A stretch of DNA of 64,000 nucleotides from positions 372,001 to 436,000 of the forward strand of contig NZ_MRAV01000014.1 of NCBI RefSeq assembly GCF_002752355.1. The letters run 5' to 3'. This DNA is from Leucobacter sp. OLIS6. Its GTDB lineage: Bacteria > Actinomycetota > Actinomycetes > Actinomycetales > Microbacteriaceae. Position numbers and translations under genes: made by a program. This document shows, in pieces, positions 43,446-53,505 of the stretch (its first letter is position 1; each line of letters opens with the position of its first letter). The notes below the pieces were generated by a model. The model was not told the origin of the DNA and ran no database searches. It saw nothing but the letters and a program-made list of their open reading frames with translations.

Positions 43446-44433
43446 TCCCTTCGCGCTCCTCGCGCTCGGCCTCCTGCGCGGCGCGCAGTTCGGCCTTCGC
43501 GACGCGCACCCGATCCTCGGCCTGCTGCCGACGCCGCTGGGCGAAGGTCTCCGCGCCGTATCGCAGCCGCACCCGATCGTGCGTCTCAGCGGTCGCGGTG
43601 ATGATGTAGCTGCTCGCGATCAGGATCGCCTGCACCGAGAGGTTCACCCAGAGCAACAGCGCGATGAGGGCCGCGAAGGTCGCGAGCAGCGGGTTCGCCG
43701 CGGCGCCGCGGACGAAGAGGCCCGAGAGCTCCTGCAGGATCGTCAGGGCGAGCGCCCCCAGCGCAGCGCCCGTCCACAGCGCCCGGGCGGGCGCGCGAAC
43801 CCCCGACAGCAAACGGAACGCCAGGGCGATAGCCGCCAGGTCGATCGCGAAGACGATCAGGATGCCCAGTCCCCGTGCGGCGAACACGGCCCCGGCGCTG
43901 CGCGCGGACCACCCCAGCCACCCGGAGACGGCCTCGACGCCCGTCGACGCGGCGACGCCCAGTACGGCGGCCACGATCAGGAGTCCCCCGAAGGCGACGC
44001 CGACCAGGAGGTTTCGCAGCAGCGTCCAGAGGAAGAATCCATCGTCGTGCAGCTCGTCGGACAGCGCTCTGAGCGCGGTGCGCAGGCTGCCGATCGCGCT
44101 GATCGCAGCGCCGACGAGCCCGATGAGCGACAGCGCGCCGACGACGGTGAAACCGACCGGTGCCCGGACGGAAGTGGGATCCACCACCTTCGACAGTCCG
44201 GGGAGGACTCGTTCGAGGGCGTCCCGGAGGGCGCGCAGCGCCTCGGGATCGCCGCCGAGCCACAGCGCGGCGAGCGAGAACCCGAGCAGGACGGCCGCGA
44301 AGATGCTGAACAGCGCACGGTAGGTGATACTGTCCGCCAGCATCGCTCCTCGGCGCTCGGTGTAGAGCAGCAACGCGCGCACCAGCCGCAGCCGGAGCGC
44401 CCACGCGGTCGCGCGTCGGACGAGGCCGTTCAC
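43417..44433 (-). CDS. YihY/BrkB-family membrane protein
   Basis: The 338-residue inner membrane protein has the YihY/virulence factor BrkB plan: an amphipathic start, SITYRALFSIFAAVLLGF, and six helices with a late WVNLSVQAILIASSYI. The family's true role (once thought to be RNase BN) is unclear. I chose GTG 44433, which overlaps the lipocalin stop by GTGA; a longer frame adds 22 residues. Confidence 0.85.
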   Translation of the reverse strand: MNGLVRRATAWALRLRLVRALLLYTERRGAMLADSITYRALFSIFAAVLLGFSLAALWLGGDPEALRALRDALERVLPGLSKVVDPTSVRAPVGFTVVGALSLIGLVGAAISAIGSLRTALRALSDELHDDGFFLWTLLRNLLVGVAFGGLLIVAAVLGVAASTGVEAVSGWLGWSARSAGAVFAARGLGILIVFAIDLAAIALAFRLLSGVRAPARALWTGAALGALALTILQELSGLFVRGAAANPLLATFAALIALLLWVNLSVQAILIASSYIITATAETHDRVRLRYGAETFAQRRRQQAEDRVRVAKAELRAAQEAEREEREGIRPADDPRE

Positions 44434-44954
44434 TCGGGCGCGTCCGTTCTCAGCTCGACGTCCGCCACCGGGGTGCCCGTCTGCTCGGTTCGAATCCACT
44501 GCGACAGGTCGAAGCCCTGCGCCCGTGCCGTGCCGGCGTAGTCGGCGGCCGTCGCGGGATCGAGTTCCGGGTCCCGCGCGAGGAGCCAGAGGTGCTTCCG
44601 ATCGGGGGTGCCGACGAGCGCGATGCGGTAGTCGGGGTCGATGCGGAGCACCCAGTAGTCCGCCCGGGTGAAGGGGATCCAGCGGAGACCGGCGGGGAGG
44701 AAGGTCACCCGCAGCCGACCGGGATGTTCATCGACAGGTTCCGCCTTGCCGATGGCCTGCGTCGGGACGCCCTCGCCGTCGATGCAGCGGTTGTCGACCC
44801 GGATAGTGCCGTCCTCGAGCAGGGAGTACTCCGCGGTGACACGGATCGCATCGTCGTCCTCGAATCGGAGCGGCAGACGCCCGATCTCGAACCAGAGCCC
44901 CAGGTAGCGCTGCAGGTCGAGGTGCATGACGGAGGCGACGTCCTGGTCGCTCAT
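44430..44954 (-). CDS. lipocalin-family protein (Blc-like)
   Basis: The 174-residue protein has the lipocalin signature GLWFEIGRLPLRFE near the start, then the strand pattern and DYRIALVGTPDRKHLWLLAR of bacterial lipocalins. It probably binds a lipid or hydrophobic molecule. Unlike E. coli Blc it has no lipobox or signal peptide. ATG 44954 overlaps the preceding stop (ATGA). Confidence 0.85.
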   Translation of the reverse strand: MSDQDVASVMHLDLQRYLGLWFEIGRLPLRFEDDDAIRVTAEYSLLEDGTIRVDNRCIDGEGVPTQAIGKAEPVDEHPGRLRVTFLPAGLRWIPFTRADYWVLRIDPDYRIALVGTPDRKHLWLLARDPELDPATAADYAGTARAQGFDLSQWIRTEQTGTPVADVELRTDAPE

Positions 44955-45475
44955 GCCTGGCCTCCCTCGAACGCGTCGCGGGACATCCCGGCGATGTACG
45001 CGGCCTGGCCCACGTGCTCGAGGGCGTCCGCAGTCATGCTGACGAGACGGGAACCGCGCGTCACCGGCGGGTCCCAGCGGTCGTCGATCACCTGCGCGAG
45101 CGCGGCTTCGTCGAGTTCGGACAGGTAGGCGAGCTGCGCGGCGATCACCGCTCCCAGGTGGTCCAGCAGCAGGTCCGCGTCCTCCACTCGGATCGCACGC
45201 GCCTGCTCGGCGCTGTGGCCGTAACCGAGTTCGTGAGCTCCGATCGCGAGTCCGAAACGGAGGTCGAACCCGTCGGCGGTCCACACCGGCTCGCGCCCGG
45301 AGAGCGCCGAGAGCTGCTCGTCGATCTCGCGGGCCGCGTGCCAGAGCAACCACGCGACCGAGTTGTCGTGATGCGGGTGGGCGTTGAGCAGCTCCGGAGT
45401 CAGCCGCTCGCGCAGGTGCTCCGCCGCGTCGCGCGGCCGCCGGGCCAGGTCGGTGAGGATCTCGATGGCGTTCAT
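44951..45475 (-). CDS. DinB-family protein
   Basis: The 174-residue protein is a four-helix bundle of the DinB/YfiT type. Metal-ligand-like histidines occur in HDNSVAWLLWHAAREID and DALEHVGQAAYIAG. Such proteins are often thiol transferases (mycothiol-dependent in actinobacteria) or unknown. It is the first gene of the DinB-lipocalin-YihY operon. Confidence 0.82.
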   Translation of the reverse strand: MNAIEILTDLARRPRDAAEHLRERLTPELLNAHPHHDNSVAWLLWHAAREIDEQLSALSGREPVWTADGFDLRFGLAIGAHELGYGHSAEQARAIRVEDADLLLDHLGAVIAAQLAYLSELDEAALAQVIDDRWDPPVTRGSRLVSMTADALEHVGQAAYIAGMSRDAFEGGQA

Positions 45476-45570
45476 GGCGCCAGGATATGAGTGCGTTCGG
45501 CTCGGCGCCAGGGGGTTGCGGACCGAGTTCCTCCCGCCGAGGTGTTCGCCGGCGGTGGGACCGCGAGGCG

Positions 45571-46056
45571 TCAGTGCCCCTGGTGGGACTCGCCGTGCGG
45601 CAGCGCGAACTCGCCCGGCGTCGAGAGCGCGAGCGCCGGCGTCGTCACCGCGGAGACGACGAGTGCCTCCGCGATGAGCACGAGCACGAAGACGCCCGGC
45701 CGGCGAGCGCGAGACACCGGAAGGGCGGCAGGCTCCCGCCGCGCACTGCGCAGCGCGATCGCGGCGACGGCCGACACGCTCCAGCTGAGTCCGGCGAGCG
45801 CGAGGAACGGGACGAACCCGATCACGCCGGTGATCAGCATCCCGCCCGCGAGCAGCACCTCGCTCGCCGCGAGAGCGCAGACGAACCGAGGCATCGCGAT
45901 CCGCCCGAGCCGCAGCGTGGCGACCGCCCAGGCCAGGTGGGCGGCCGCGAGCAGCAGCAGCGGGACCGCGATCGCGATCCCGCTGCCCGCGGCCGTCGCG
46001 CACAGGATCAGGGCGATGCCGAATCCCGCGAGCGACGACCAGAGGGTTCCGTTCAC
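45571..46056 (-). CDS. membrane protein, unknown
   Basis: The 161-residue protein has four or five hydrophobic helices and ends in a His-rich tail (GESHQGH). It is not recognised. It starts at GTG 46056, overlapping the stop of the DUF4383 gene by GTGA, so the two are a pair. Confidence 0.65.
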   Translation of the reverse strand: MNGTLWSSLAGFGIALILCATAAGSGIAIAVPLLLLAAAHLAWAVATLRLGRIAMPRFVCALAASEVLLAGGMLITGVIGFVPFLALAGLSWSVSAVAAIALRSARREPAALPVSRARRPGVFVLVLIAEALVVSAVTTPALALSTPGEFALPHGESHQGH

Positions 46057-46484
46057 GGAGCCGGCGAGGGCGTCAGACGCGTGGGCGACGCCGAGACCGC
46101 GCGGTCCGCCGCGAGACTGACGACGATCAGGACGAGCGCGCTCGCGAGGTGCAGCACGTGGTCGGCGGTGTTGAGGGCGAGGATGTTCGCCGCGGTGTCC
46201 GCGATGAAGAAGCCCACGATACCGACCAGGAGGTAGACGAAGCCGACCGTTCCGTTCGCGCCCTTCGCGGCGCGCACGCCCGAGAAGGCGGCGAGCAGCA
46301 GCACGGCACCGATCAGCAGGTGGACGATGTTGTGCAGCGGATTCACCGCGAACAGACCGAGCAGCAGCCCGCCCTTGGTGGCGATGAAGCCGACGCCCCC
46401 GGTGACGGCGAAGCCGAGCAGACCGACGAGCACATAGACGGCGCCGAAGATGCCTCCGACGATGCGATTGGGTGAGGAGCTCAT
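46053..46484 (-). CDS. DUF4383 membrane protein
   Basis: The 143-residue protein has four helices and the DUF4383 marks: the opening VYVLVGLLGFAVTGG and NPLHNIVHLLIGAVLL, then DHVLHLASALVLIV. These proteins are common in actinobacteria and of unknown role; some are stress-induced. GGGAGAA lies just upstream of the ATG. Confidence 0.85.
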   Translation of the reverse strand: MSSSPNRIVGGIFGAVYVLVGLLGFAVTGGVGFIATKGGLLLGLFAVNPLHNIVHLLIGAVLLLAAFSGVRAAKGANGTVGFVYLLVGIVGFFIADTAANILALNTADHVLHLASALVLIVVSLAADRAVSASPTRLTPSPAP

Positions 46485-46546
46485 GGTGGTTCTCCCTTGA
46501 ACAGTTCGTGACGCATCCGATCAGGACCGTCCGGACCCAGCATCGT

Positions 46547-46564
46547 GCGGGGCGAGCGCCCCGC
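46547..46564 (-). terminator. small hairpin between the SRPBCC and DUF4383 genes
   Basis: GCGGGGCG and CGCCCCGC pair perfectly around only two bases. It lies 76 bp past the SRPBCC stop in the leftward direction. The short loop makes it a weak candidate. Confidence 0.35.
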
Positions 46565-46639
46565 CGTACACCGGCCTGGGATCACTCTGCTGCGGAACCG
46601 GGTTCCCTCGTAGGGCCTTGACTCCTGCCTCTCGCTCGG

Positions 46640-47131
46640 CTATGCGTCTCCGTTCGACTGCGTGGGCGGCTCCTGTCGAGGCCGAGCGGCGCGGCCGGGC
46701 GCCCTCCCCTCAGCCAGGAAACGCAGGCGGCGCAGCGTCTCCGCATTCCTGAGCCCGATGAGATGGCTCTCGATCCTGCGCGGGATGAGGCGGGCCGGCC
46801 CCCGCACCGCGTACTCGCGCATCTCGACCTCGCAGCCGTTCGGCACCGGAGTGACGAGGAGTTCCACCCGCGCCTCGCCGAACGGGCGCCCCCTCGCTGT
46901 GAGGATTGCCCGGCGCGGCGGGTCCCAGAGCTCGCACGTGGTCGAATCGTTCAGCAGCAGCGGCCAGACTCCGACCGAGTGGGCGAGGATCGCGCCGGGC
47001 GCCGGCCAGGAGTCCGAGACGTCCCGCATCCGCGAGGCACCGACGACCCAGCTCGGATACAGCCAGCCGTCCGCCAGTACCGCGAACACCGCTTCCGGCG
47101 TGCAGGCGAAGCGCCTCCGTGTCGTCGCCAC
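46640..47131 (-). CDS. SRPBCC-fold (polyketide cyclase/START-like) protein
   Basis: The 163-residue protein has the helix-grip fold pattern: RRRFACTPEAVFAVLADGWL at the start, strand-rich middle, and a long last helix (RRIESHLIGLRNAETLRRLR). GTG 47131 is preferred because GGAGG lies 5 nt upstream; an ATG at 47188 would add 19 residues. It is divergent from the type III polyketide operon, so a ligand-binding or cyclase-like role there is possible but unproven. Confidence 0.75.
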   Translation of the reverse strand: MATTRRRFACTPEAVFAVLADGWLYPSWVVGASRMRDVSDSWPAPGAILAHSVGVWPLLLNDSTTCELWDPPRRAILTARGRPFGEARVELLVTPVPNGCEVEMREYAVRGPARLIPRRIESHLIGLRNAETLRRLRFLAEGRAPGRAARPRQEPPTQSNGDA

Positions 47132-47294
47132 ATCGCCTCCGTGCTCCCGCGTGCGCCGCGCACGCACACCACGGCCAGTCTCGAGCATGTGGACCGGTCT
47201 CGCCCGGGGGTTGACACGCGGCGGTGTAAGTTCCGAACCGCATTTCTGCTGTCAAGGGCTTCCCTTGGCGCCGGAAGGGGCGTTACATGAGCCC

Positions 47295-48407
47295 ATGACG
47301 ACACGAATCCTCGCCATCGGCACCGCAGTCCCCCAGGCCCGGCTGCTGCAGCCGAGCACCCGCGATTTCTTCGCGGCGCAGCCCGGAGTCAGCCGGCTCA
47401 CGGCCCGACTGATCGGTGCTGCGTTCGACTCGTCGGCGATCGACACCCGGTACTCGGTCATCGGCGGGTTCGGCGAGGGCGAGAACCTGTTCACGGAGGA
47501 CGGCGCGACGCTGCGCGCACCGAGCACCGGCGAACGCAATCTGCTCTACCGACAGGAGGCGCCCGTGCTGAGCACCGCCGCTGCCCGGGAGGCGCTCGAC
47601 CGTTCGGGCTACGCGGCAGAGGAAGTCACCCACGTGGTCACCGCGTCGTGCACGGGCTTCTTCGCGCCCGGTCCCGACTACCTGCTCGTCCGACAGCTCG
47701 GCATCCCGAGCACCGCCGAGCGGACCCACATCGGGTTCATGGGCTGCGCCGCCGCATTCCCCGCGCTGCGCGCCGCCACCAGGATCTGCGACGCACAGCC
47801 CGGTTCAGTCGTCCTCGTGGTCTGCACCGAGCTCTGCTCCCTGCACATCCGCTCCTCGAGCGATCCGGAGCAGATCGTCGCCTCCGCCGTGTTCGGCGAC
47901 GGGTCGGGGGCCGCGGTCGTCGCCTCCGCTCCCGCGCGGCGTGAGGCGTCGCTCGAGGTCGGGGCCTTCTCGACCGCGCTCACCTCCGAGGGCGAGGAGG
48001 ACATGGACTGGACCATCGGCGATCACGGTTTCGAGATGCGGCTGACCGCGAACGTCCCCCGCATCATCGGCCGCGAGATCGCCGGTGTGGTGAAGGCCGT
48101 GCTCGGCGCCGGCGCCGATCCCCTCGCCGAGGTGGACGCCTGGGCGGTCCATCCGGGCGGCAGGAGCGTGCTCGACCGCGTGCAGGACGGCGTCGGCCTG
48201 CCCGACGCGGCGATGACCTACTCCCGCGACGTCCTGCGGGACTACGGCAACATGTCGAGCGCGACCATCCTCTTCATCCTCCAGCGCGTCCTCGGCGACG
48301 CGACGCTCTCCGACGGAGCCCGGGTCGTCGGCCTCTGCTTCGGTCCCGGGCTCACTGTGGAGACCGTTCGTCTCGTGCGGCGTACGGCGTCCCAGGCACT
48401 CGCATGA
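47295..48407 (+). CDS. type III polyketide synthase
   Basis: This chalcone-synthase-like enzyme extends a fatty acyl or other CoA starter with malonyl-CoA. The 370-residue protein has the catalytic Cys119 in TASCTGFFAPGPDY, the histidine in WAVHPGGRSVL and the asparagine in YGNMSSATILF. It is the first gene of an operon with a methyltransferase and an FAD hydroxylase. This resembles srsABC of Streptomyces, which makes methylated alkylresorcinols and quinones. A TTGACA lies 79 bp upstream, but no matching -10 is clear. Confidence 0.92.
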   Translation: MTTRILAIGTAVPQARLLQPSTRDFFAAQPGVSRLTARLIGAAFDSSAIDTRYSVIGGFGEGENLFTEDGATLRAPSTGERNLLYRQEAPVLSTAAAREALDRSGYAAEEVTHVVTASCTGFFAPGPDYLLVRQLGIPSTAERTHIGFMGCAAAFPALRAATRICDAQPGSVVLVVCTELCSLHIRSSSDPEQIVASAVFGDGSGAAVVASAPARREASLEVGAFSTALTSEGEEDMDWTIGDHGFEMRLTANVPRIIGREIAGVVKAVLGAGADPLAEVDAWAVHPGGRSVLDRVQDGVGLPDAAMTYSRDVLRDYGNMSSATILFILQRVLGDATLSDGARVVGLCFGPGLTVETVRLVRRTASQALA

Positions 48408-49117
48408 CGCGGGTGCGCCTCGGCTCGCGCGACACGGAGCTCGCCGAGCTCATGGACGATCCCGGCTGCGACCCGGAGACGCTGCAGCGGACGCTGCGCG
48501 GATTCGATCGGGTCAACCGTGCCGTGTCGCGCTGGGGTCGCGTGTACCGCACCAGCATCCGTCCGCTGCTCGCCGAATCGCACGGGCCGGTCAGGATCCT
48601 CGACATCGGTTCCGGCGGCGGCGACGTGCTGCGCCGCATCGTCGGGCTCGCGCGCCGCGACGGCTTCGCGGTCGAGGGACTCGGAGCGGACCCCGACCCC
48701 CGCGCCGCACGCGCAGCGCGGAGCGCGCCGCAGATGCCCGGAGTCCGCTTCCGCAGTGCCTCGAGCGACGACCTGGTCCGGGCGGGCGAGGCGTTCGACC
48801 TCGTCATCTCCAACCACGTGCTGCACCATCTCGACGACACGGCGTTCGACGCGCTGATCGACGATTCCGCGGCGCTCTCCTCACGGCTCTGCATCCACTC
48901 GGACATCGCGCGCGGACGCCTCGCCTACGCCGGGTTCGCGATCGGCGCGATTCCAGTCGCGCACGGAACGTTCCTCCGCGTCGACGGGCTGCGAAGCATC
49001 CGCAGGAGCTACACGCCCGCGGAGCTCGCGACTCGCCTCCCGGCCGACTGGCGGGTCGAGACCGTCGGCAGGTTCCGGCTGCTCGCCGTGCGCGACGCCC
49101 GGAGCGGTGACTCGTGA
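48404..49117 (+). CDS. SAM-dependent class I methyltransferase
   Basis: The 237-residue protein has the Rossmann SAM motif ILDIGSGGGDVL near residues 65-76, then the acidic loop in GLGADPD and FDLVISNHVLHHLDD (motif IV). It resembles methyltransferases of type III polyketide clusters, and would methylate a phenolic product. It overlaps the synthase (ATGA) and the monooxygenase (GTGA). Confidence 0.88.
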   Translation: MTRVRLGSRDTELAELMDDPGCDPETLQRTLRGFDRVNRAVSRWGRVYRTSIRPLLAESHGPVRILDIGSGGGDVLRRIVGLARRDGFAVEGLGADPDPRAARAARSAPQMPGVRFRSASSDDLVRAGEAFDLVISNHVLHHLDDTAFDALIDDSAALSSRLCIHSDIARGRLAYAGFAIGAIPVAHGTFLRVDGLRSIRRSYTPAELATRLPADWRVETVGRFRLLAVRDARSGDS

Positions 49118-50349
49118 CTCCCCCGGTCGACCACGACGCGATCGTCGTCGGGGCCGGGCCCGTCGGCCAGTTCCTGGCCGCCGAGCTCCAGCGGCACGGG
49201 ATGGAGACGCTCCTGCTCGAGCAACGGGACGGCACGGCCGAGACGCGGTCCCGCTCCGGCAGCGCTCCGAACGGTCGCGCGATCGGCCTGCACCCGCCCG
49301 CGCTCGCCGCCCTCGAGGCGTGCGGCGCGACCGAGCGGATCCTCGAGGAGGCCGCACGGATCGAACGCGGGGCCGCATACGACCGCGCCCGGCGACTCGC
49401 GACCCTCGACCTCTCCGTACTCGGCGCCCGATTCCCGTTCGCCGCATCGATCCCGCAGCACACCACCGAGCGCGCCATCTCGGCGTCCGGGCCGGCAGCG
49501 CTCCGCGGCGCGCGCGTCACTGAGCTCGCGCCCGAACCCGGGGTCGTCCGCGTTTCTGTACGGACCGGCGTACGCACCCATGAGCGCACGGCGCGCGCCG
49601 TCGTCATCGCGACCGGAGCGGCCGGGCGCGACCTGGCGCTGCCCTTCACCGGGTTCTCGCTGCACGAGTACCCCGACCGCTACCTCATGAGCGACGCCCC
49701 GGCCGCGCTCGACCCCCGCGCGGACGACCGGACCGCGATCATCACCCTCGACCGGCGCGGCGTGCTCGAGTCCTTCCCCCTGGCAGGAGGCGGACGTCGC
49801 CTCGTCGCCCGGATCACCGCGCACGCCGACGGGCGCCCCGACCGCACCGCGGTGGATGCGCTCCGTCGAGCGGTCGCAGAACGCGCGGGGTCCGACGCGC
49901 TCGCCGCCGCGATCGGCTCGGTCTCGCCTTTTCGCATCCGCCGCGCGATCGTCCACCGCATGCGCCTCGATCCAGCCGGCCGGCTCTTCGTCATCGGAGA
50001 CGCGGCGCACGAGGTGAGCCCGATCGGCGGGCAGGGCATGAACCTCGGCCTGCTCGACGCGGCCGGCCTCGCGCCGCTCCTCGCCGCTCGGCTGCGCCGA
50101 GATGACGACCTCGACGTCGCGCTGCGCGCCTGGGAGCACGACCGGCTCGCTTCCGCACGCACCGCGGCACGACTCGGGAGCCTCAACACCGCACTGGGTC
50201 GCGCGCGGTCACGCGCCGTTCACGCGATGCTCAGCGCTGGAATCCCTGCCGCGATGCGCACTCCGCTGCGTCGCACGTTGGCCCGCGCCTACACGATGGG
50301 GTTCGACCGCGCGGCCGAGCGCAGTCGGCCAGACCAGGCCGGGCCCTGA
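49114..50349 (+). CDS. FAD-dependent monooxygenase
   Basis: The 411-residue flavoprotein has the FAD-binding GxGxxG-type motif IVVGAGPVGQFLAAE near the start, and GDAAHEVSPIGGQGMNLGL, the aromatic-hydroxylase signature, near residue 290. It would hydroxylate an aromatic lipid made by the type III synthase, perhaps to a quinol. It starts at GTG, overlapping the methyltransferase stop. It is convergent with ctaB. Confidence 0.88.
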   Translation: MTPPVDHDAIVVGAGPVGQFLAAELQRHGMETLLLEQRDGTAETRSRSGSAPNGRAIGLHPPALAALEACGATERILEEAARIERGAAYDRARRLATLDLSVLGARFPFAASIPQHTTERAISASGPAALRGARVTELAPEPGVVRVSVRTGVRTHERTARAVVIATGAAGRDLALPFTGFSLHEYPDRYLMSDAPAALDPRADDRTAIITLDRRGVLESFPLAGGGRRLVARITAHADGRPDRTAVDALRRAVAERAGSDALAAAIGSVSPFRIRRAIVHRMRLDPAGRLFVIGDAAHEVSPIGGQGMNLGLLDAAGLAPLLAARLRRDDDLDVALRAWEHDRLASARTAARLGSLNTALGRARSRAVHAMLSAGIPAAMRTPLRRTLARAYTMGFDRAAERSRPDQAGP

Positions 50350-50377
50350 ACAGGACCGGTGAGCACGCCTGCGGCTC

Positions 50378-51310
50378 TTAGAAGGGCAGCAGCGCGTCGA
50401 CCGCGATGAGGAGCGAGAGCACCGAGAGGTAGAGGTTCGCCGTGTGGAAGACCTGCATCGGCTTGCCCTCCTTGCCGCGGATCGCCTGCCCGTAGAGACG
50501 GTGCGCCTGCACGATGAAGTAGGCGCCGAACGCGGTCGCCGCGATCGAGTAGAGCAGGCCCATGCCCGCGACGGGAATGAGGAGGAGGCTCGCGACGACG
50601 GTCGCCCAGGTGTAGAGGATCACCTGCAGGCCGACGGTGACCCGGCCGCGCACCACCCCGAGCATCGGCACGCCGGCGGCGGCGTAGTCCTCGCGGTAGC
50701 GCATGGAGAGCGGCCAGTAGTGGGCCGGGGTCCAGAGGAAGATGACGAGGAAGAAGACCCACGCCGGCCAATCGAGCGAACCGGTGACGGCGGCCCATCC
50801 GATGAGCACCGGGAAGCAGCCGGCGATGCCGCCCCACACGATGTTCTGCTCGCTGTGGCGCTTGAGCACGATCGTGTAGATCACGACGTAGAAGAAGATC
50901 GCCGCGGCCGACAGCGCCGCCGCCAGCCAGTTGGTCGTGGCCCAGAGCCAGACGACCGACAGGACGCCGAGCACCCAGGAGAAGATCAGCGCGCCGCGGT
51001 CCGAGATCTCGCCGGTGACGAGCGGACGGTTCTTGGTGCGCTTCATCTTGCGATCCATGTCGCGGTCGATGTAGCAGTTGAACGCGCCGGCCGAGCCGGC
51101 GCTCATGGCGCCGCCGATGAGCGTCGCGAGCACCAGCCAGAGGTTCGGCACCCCGCGCTGCGCGAGGAACATGGCCGGGATCGTCACCACCAGCAGCAGC
51201 TCCATGACGCGAGGCTTGGTCAGCGACACGTATGCCTTCACGGTACGGCGGAATCCCGGCCGCTGACGCGGCTCGTGGAGCTGTTCGGGGGCTGCGATCT
51301 CGGTGGACAT
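50378..51310 (-). CDS. ctaB: heme O synthase (protoheme IX farnesyltransferase)
   Basis: It attaches a farnesyl group to heme B. The 310-residue UbiA-type membrane enzyme has about nine helices and both diphosphate-binding motifs: NCYIDRDMDRKMKRTKNRPL and the second acidic site near YREDYAAAGVPML. LTKPRVMELLL near the start is typical of CtaB, setting it apart from other UbiA enzymes. It is divergent from tkt. Confidence 0.94.
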   Translation of the reverse strand: MSTEIAAPEQLHEPRQRPGFRRTVKAYVSLTKPRVMELLLVVTIPAMFLAQRGVPNLWLVLATLIGGAMSAGSAGAFNCYIDRDMDRKMKRTKNRPLVTGEISDRGALIFSWVLGVLSVVWLWATTNWLAAALSAAAIFFYVVIYTIVLKRHSEQNIVWGGIAGCFPVLIGWAAVTGSLDWPAWVFFLVIFLWTPAHYWPLSMRYREDYAAAGVPMLGVVRGRVTVGLQVILYTWATVVASLLLIPVAGMGLLYSIAATAFGAYFIVQAHRLYGQAIRGKEGKPMQVFHTANLYLSVLSLLIAVDALLPF

Positions 51311-51396
51311 CGCTCTCCATGATATCCCGACCCGCGGTAGGCTGGGAGCCGGTCTGCGCGGCCTTCGCGCAATCAACGGTTCCGAGAGGCTGGGCA

Positions 51397-53487
51397 TTGG
51401 CAAACGAACTGCAGTGGGATGAACTCGACGATCGTGCGGTGGACACCGCTCGTGTGCTGGCCGCGGACGCGGTCGAGAAGGTCGGCAACGGCCATCCGGG
51501 CACCGCGATCAGCCTCGCACCGGTCTCGTATCTGCTGCACCAGAAGGTGATGCGGCACGATCCGGCCGACGCCGACTGGGTGGGTCGCGATCGCTTCATC
51601 CTGTCGGTCGGGCACTCGTCGCTCACCCAGTACGTGCAGCTCTACCTCGGCGGCTACGGCCTCGAGCTCGAAGATCTCGAGTCGCTGCGCACCTGGGGTT
51701 CGAAGACCCCCGGTCACCCCGAGTACGGCCACACGAAGGGCGTCGAGATCACCACGGGCCCGCTCGGCCAGGGTCTCGCGTCGGCCGTCGGCTTCGCCTA
51801 CGCCGCGCGCTACGAGCGCGGCCTCTTCGATCCCGAGGCGGCTCCGGGCACCAGTCCCTTCGACCACTTCATCTACGTCGTCGCCGGCGACGGCGACCTG
51901 CAGGAGGGCGTGACCAGCGAGGCGTCGTCGCTCGCGGGCCACCAGGAGCTCGGCAACCTGATCGCGATCTACGATTCCAACCAGATCTCGATCGAGGACG
52001 ACACCGATATCTCGTTCTCCGAGGACGTCGCGAAGCGCTACGAGTCCTACGGCTGGCAGGTGCTCGAGGTCGACTGGAAGAAGACCGGCGCCTACGTCGA
52101 GGACGTCGCCGAGCTCTACTCGGCGATCGAGGCCGCGAAGGCCGAGACCGGCAAGCCGAGCCTCATCATCCTGAAGACCATCATCGGCTGGCCCTCGCCC
52201 GGCAAGCAGAACACCGGCGGGATCCACGGTTCGGCGCTCGGCGCCGACGAGCTCGCAGGCCTGAAGGAGGCGCTCGGCTTCGACCCCGAGCAGCACTTCG
52301 CCGTCGCGCCCGAGGTCATCTCGCACACCCGCGAGGCCGTGCAGCGCGGCGCCGAGAAGCGCGCCGAGTGGCAGGCCGGCTTCGACGCCTGGGCCGCCGC
52401 GAACCCGGAGCGCAAGGCGCTGTTCGACCGCGTCGAGGCGCAGGAGCTCCCGGCCGAGGCCGCGGAGGTGCTGCCCGCGTTCGAGCCCGGCACCAGCATC
52501 GCCACCCGCGCTGCGAGCGGCAAGGTGCTGAACGCGCTCGGCCCGGTCATGCCCGAGCTGTGGGGCGGTTCCGCCGACCTCGCCGGGTCGAACAACACGA
52601 CCATCGCCGGCGCCGCGTCCTTCGTGCCTGCGCACCACTCGACCGGCGCCTGGTCGGGCAACGATTACGGGCGGGTCCTGCACTTCGGCATCCGCGAGCA
52701 CGCGATGGGCGCGATCCTCAACGGGATCCAGCTGCACGGCAAGACCCGCAGCTACGGCGGCACCTTCCTGATCTTCAGCGACTACATGCGTCCGGCGGTC
52801 CGTCTGGCGGCGCTCATGAACGTGCCGAGCGTCTTCGTCTGGACCCACGACTCGATCGCCCTCGGCGAGGACGGTCCGACGCACCAGCCGATCGAGCAGC
52901 TCGCCACGCTGCGCGCGATCCCGAACCTCGCGATGGTGCGCCCCGCCGACGCCAACGAGGTCTCGGTCGCGTGGCACGAGATCCTCACCCGCCACGCGGG
53001 CCCGACCGGCATCGCGCTGACCCGGCAGAACGTCCCGGTGCTGCCGCGCGGCGGCGAGTTCGCCACCGCCGAGCAGGCGGCCGAGGGCGTGCGTCGCGGC
53101 GCCTACGTGCTCGCCGACTCCCCCACCGGATCCGTCGACGTGGTGCTCATCGCCACGGGCTCCGAGGTGCAGCTCGCCGTCGAGGCGCGCGAGATCCTCG
53201 CCGCCGAAGGCGTCGGCGCCCGCGTCGTCAGCGCCCCGTGCCTCGAGTGGTTCGCCGAGCAGACCGCCGAGTACCGCGAGAGCGTGCTGCCCGCCGCCGT
53301 CACCGCGCGCGTCAGCGTCGAGGCCGGCCTCTCGCTCGGCTGGGAGCGCTACGTGGGCGACCGCGGCCGCTCCGTCTCGATCGAGCACTTCGGCGCCTCC
53401 GCCGACTACCAGACCCTGTTCCGCGAGTTCGGGATCACCACCGAGGCCGTCGTCTCCGCCGCGCGCGAGACCATCGCCGCTGTCTGA
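51397..53487 (+). CDS. tkt: transketolase
   Basis: This ThDP enzyme moves two-carbon units between sugar phosphates in the pentose phosphate pathway. The 696-residue protein has [13 protein letters not shown], the ThDP motif [13 protein letters not shown] with the later [10 protein letters not shown], and [12 protein letters not shown]. The likely start is TTG 51397, with GAGAGG 7 nt upstream and a product opening [10 protein letters not shown]; no ATG or GTG fits better. It is the first gene of a six-gene operon. Confidence 0.95.
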   Translation: MANELQWDELDDRAVDTARVLAADAVEKVGNGHPGTAISLAPVSYLLHQKVMRHDPADADWVGRDRFILSVGHSSLTQYVQLYLGGYGLELEDLESLRTWGSKTPGHPEYGHTKGVEITTGPLGQGLASAVGFAYAARYERGLFDPEAAPGTSPFDHFIYVVAGDGDLQEGVTSEASSLAGHQELGNLIAIYDSNQISIEDDTDISFSEDVAKRYESYGWQVLEVDWKKTGAYVEDVAELYSAIEAAKAETGKPSLIILKTIIGWPSPGKQNTGGIHGSALGADELAGLKEALGFDPEQHFAVAPEVISHTREAVQRGAEKRAEWQAGFDAWAAANPERKALFDRVEAQELPAEAAEVLPAFEPGTSIATRAASGKVLNALGPVMPELWGGSADLAGSNNTTIAGAASFVPAHHSTGAWSGNDYGRVLHFGIREHAMGAILNGIQLHGKTRSYGGTFLIFSDYMRPAVRLAALMNVPSVFVWTHDSIALGEDGPTHQPIEQLATLRAIPNLAMVRPADANEVSVAWHEILTRHAGPTGIALTRQNVPVLPRGGEFATAEQAAEGVRRGAYVLADSPTGSVDVVLIATGSEVQLAVEAREILAAEGVGARVVSAPCLEWFAEQTAEYRESVLPAAVTARVSVEAGLSLGWERYVGDRGRSVSIEHFGASADYQTLFREFGITTEAVVSAARETIAAV

Positions 53488-53505
53488 CACGCCCGAAAGG
53501 ATCGA

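Noticed and set aside
47211-47239. A sigma-70 promoter before the polyketide synthase
   Set aside because: TTGACA is perfect, but no TANNNT box lies 16-18 bp downstream (CGAACC is found), so it is not listed as a feature.
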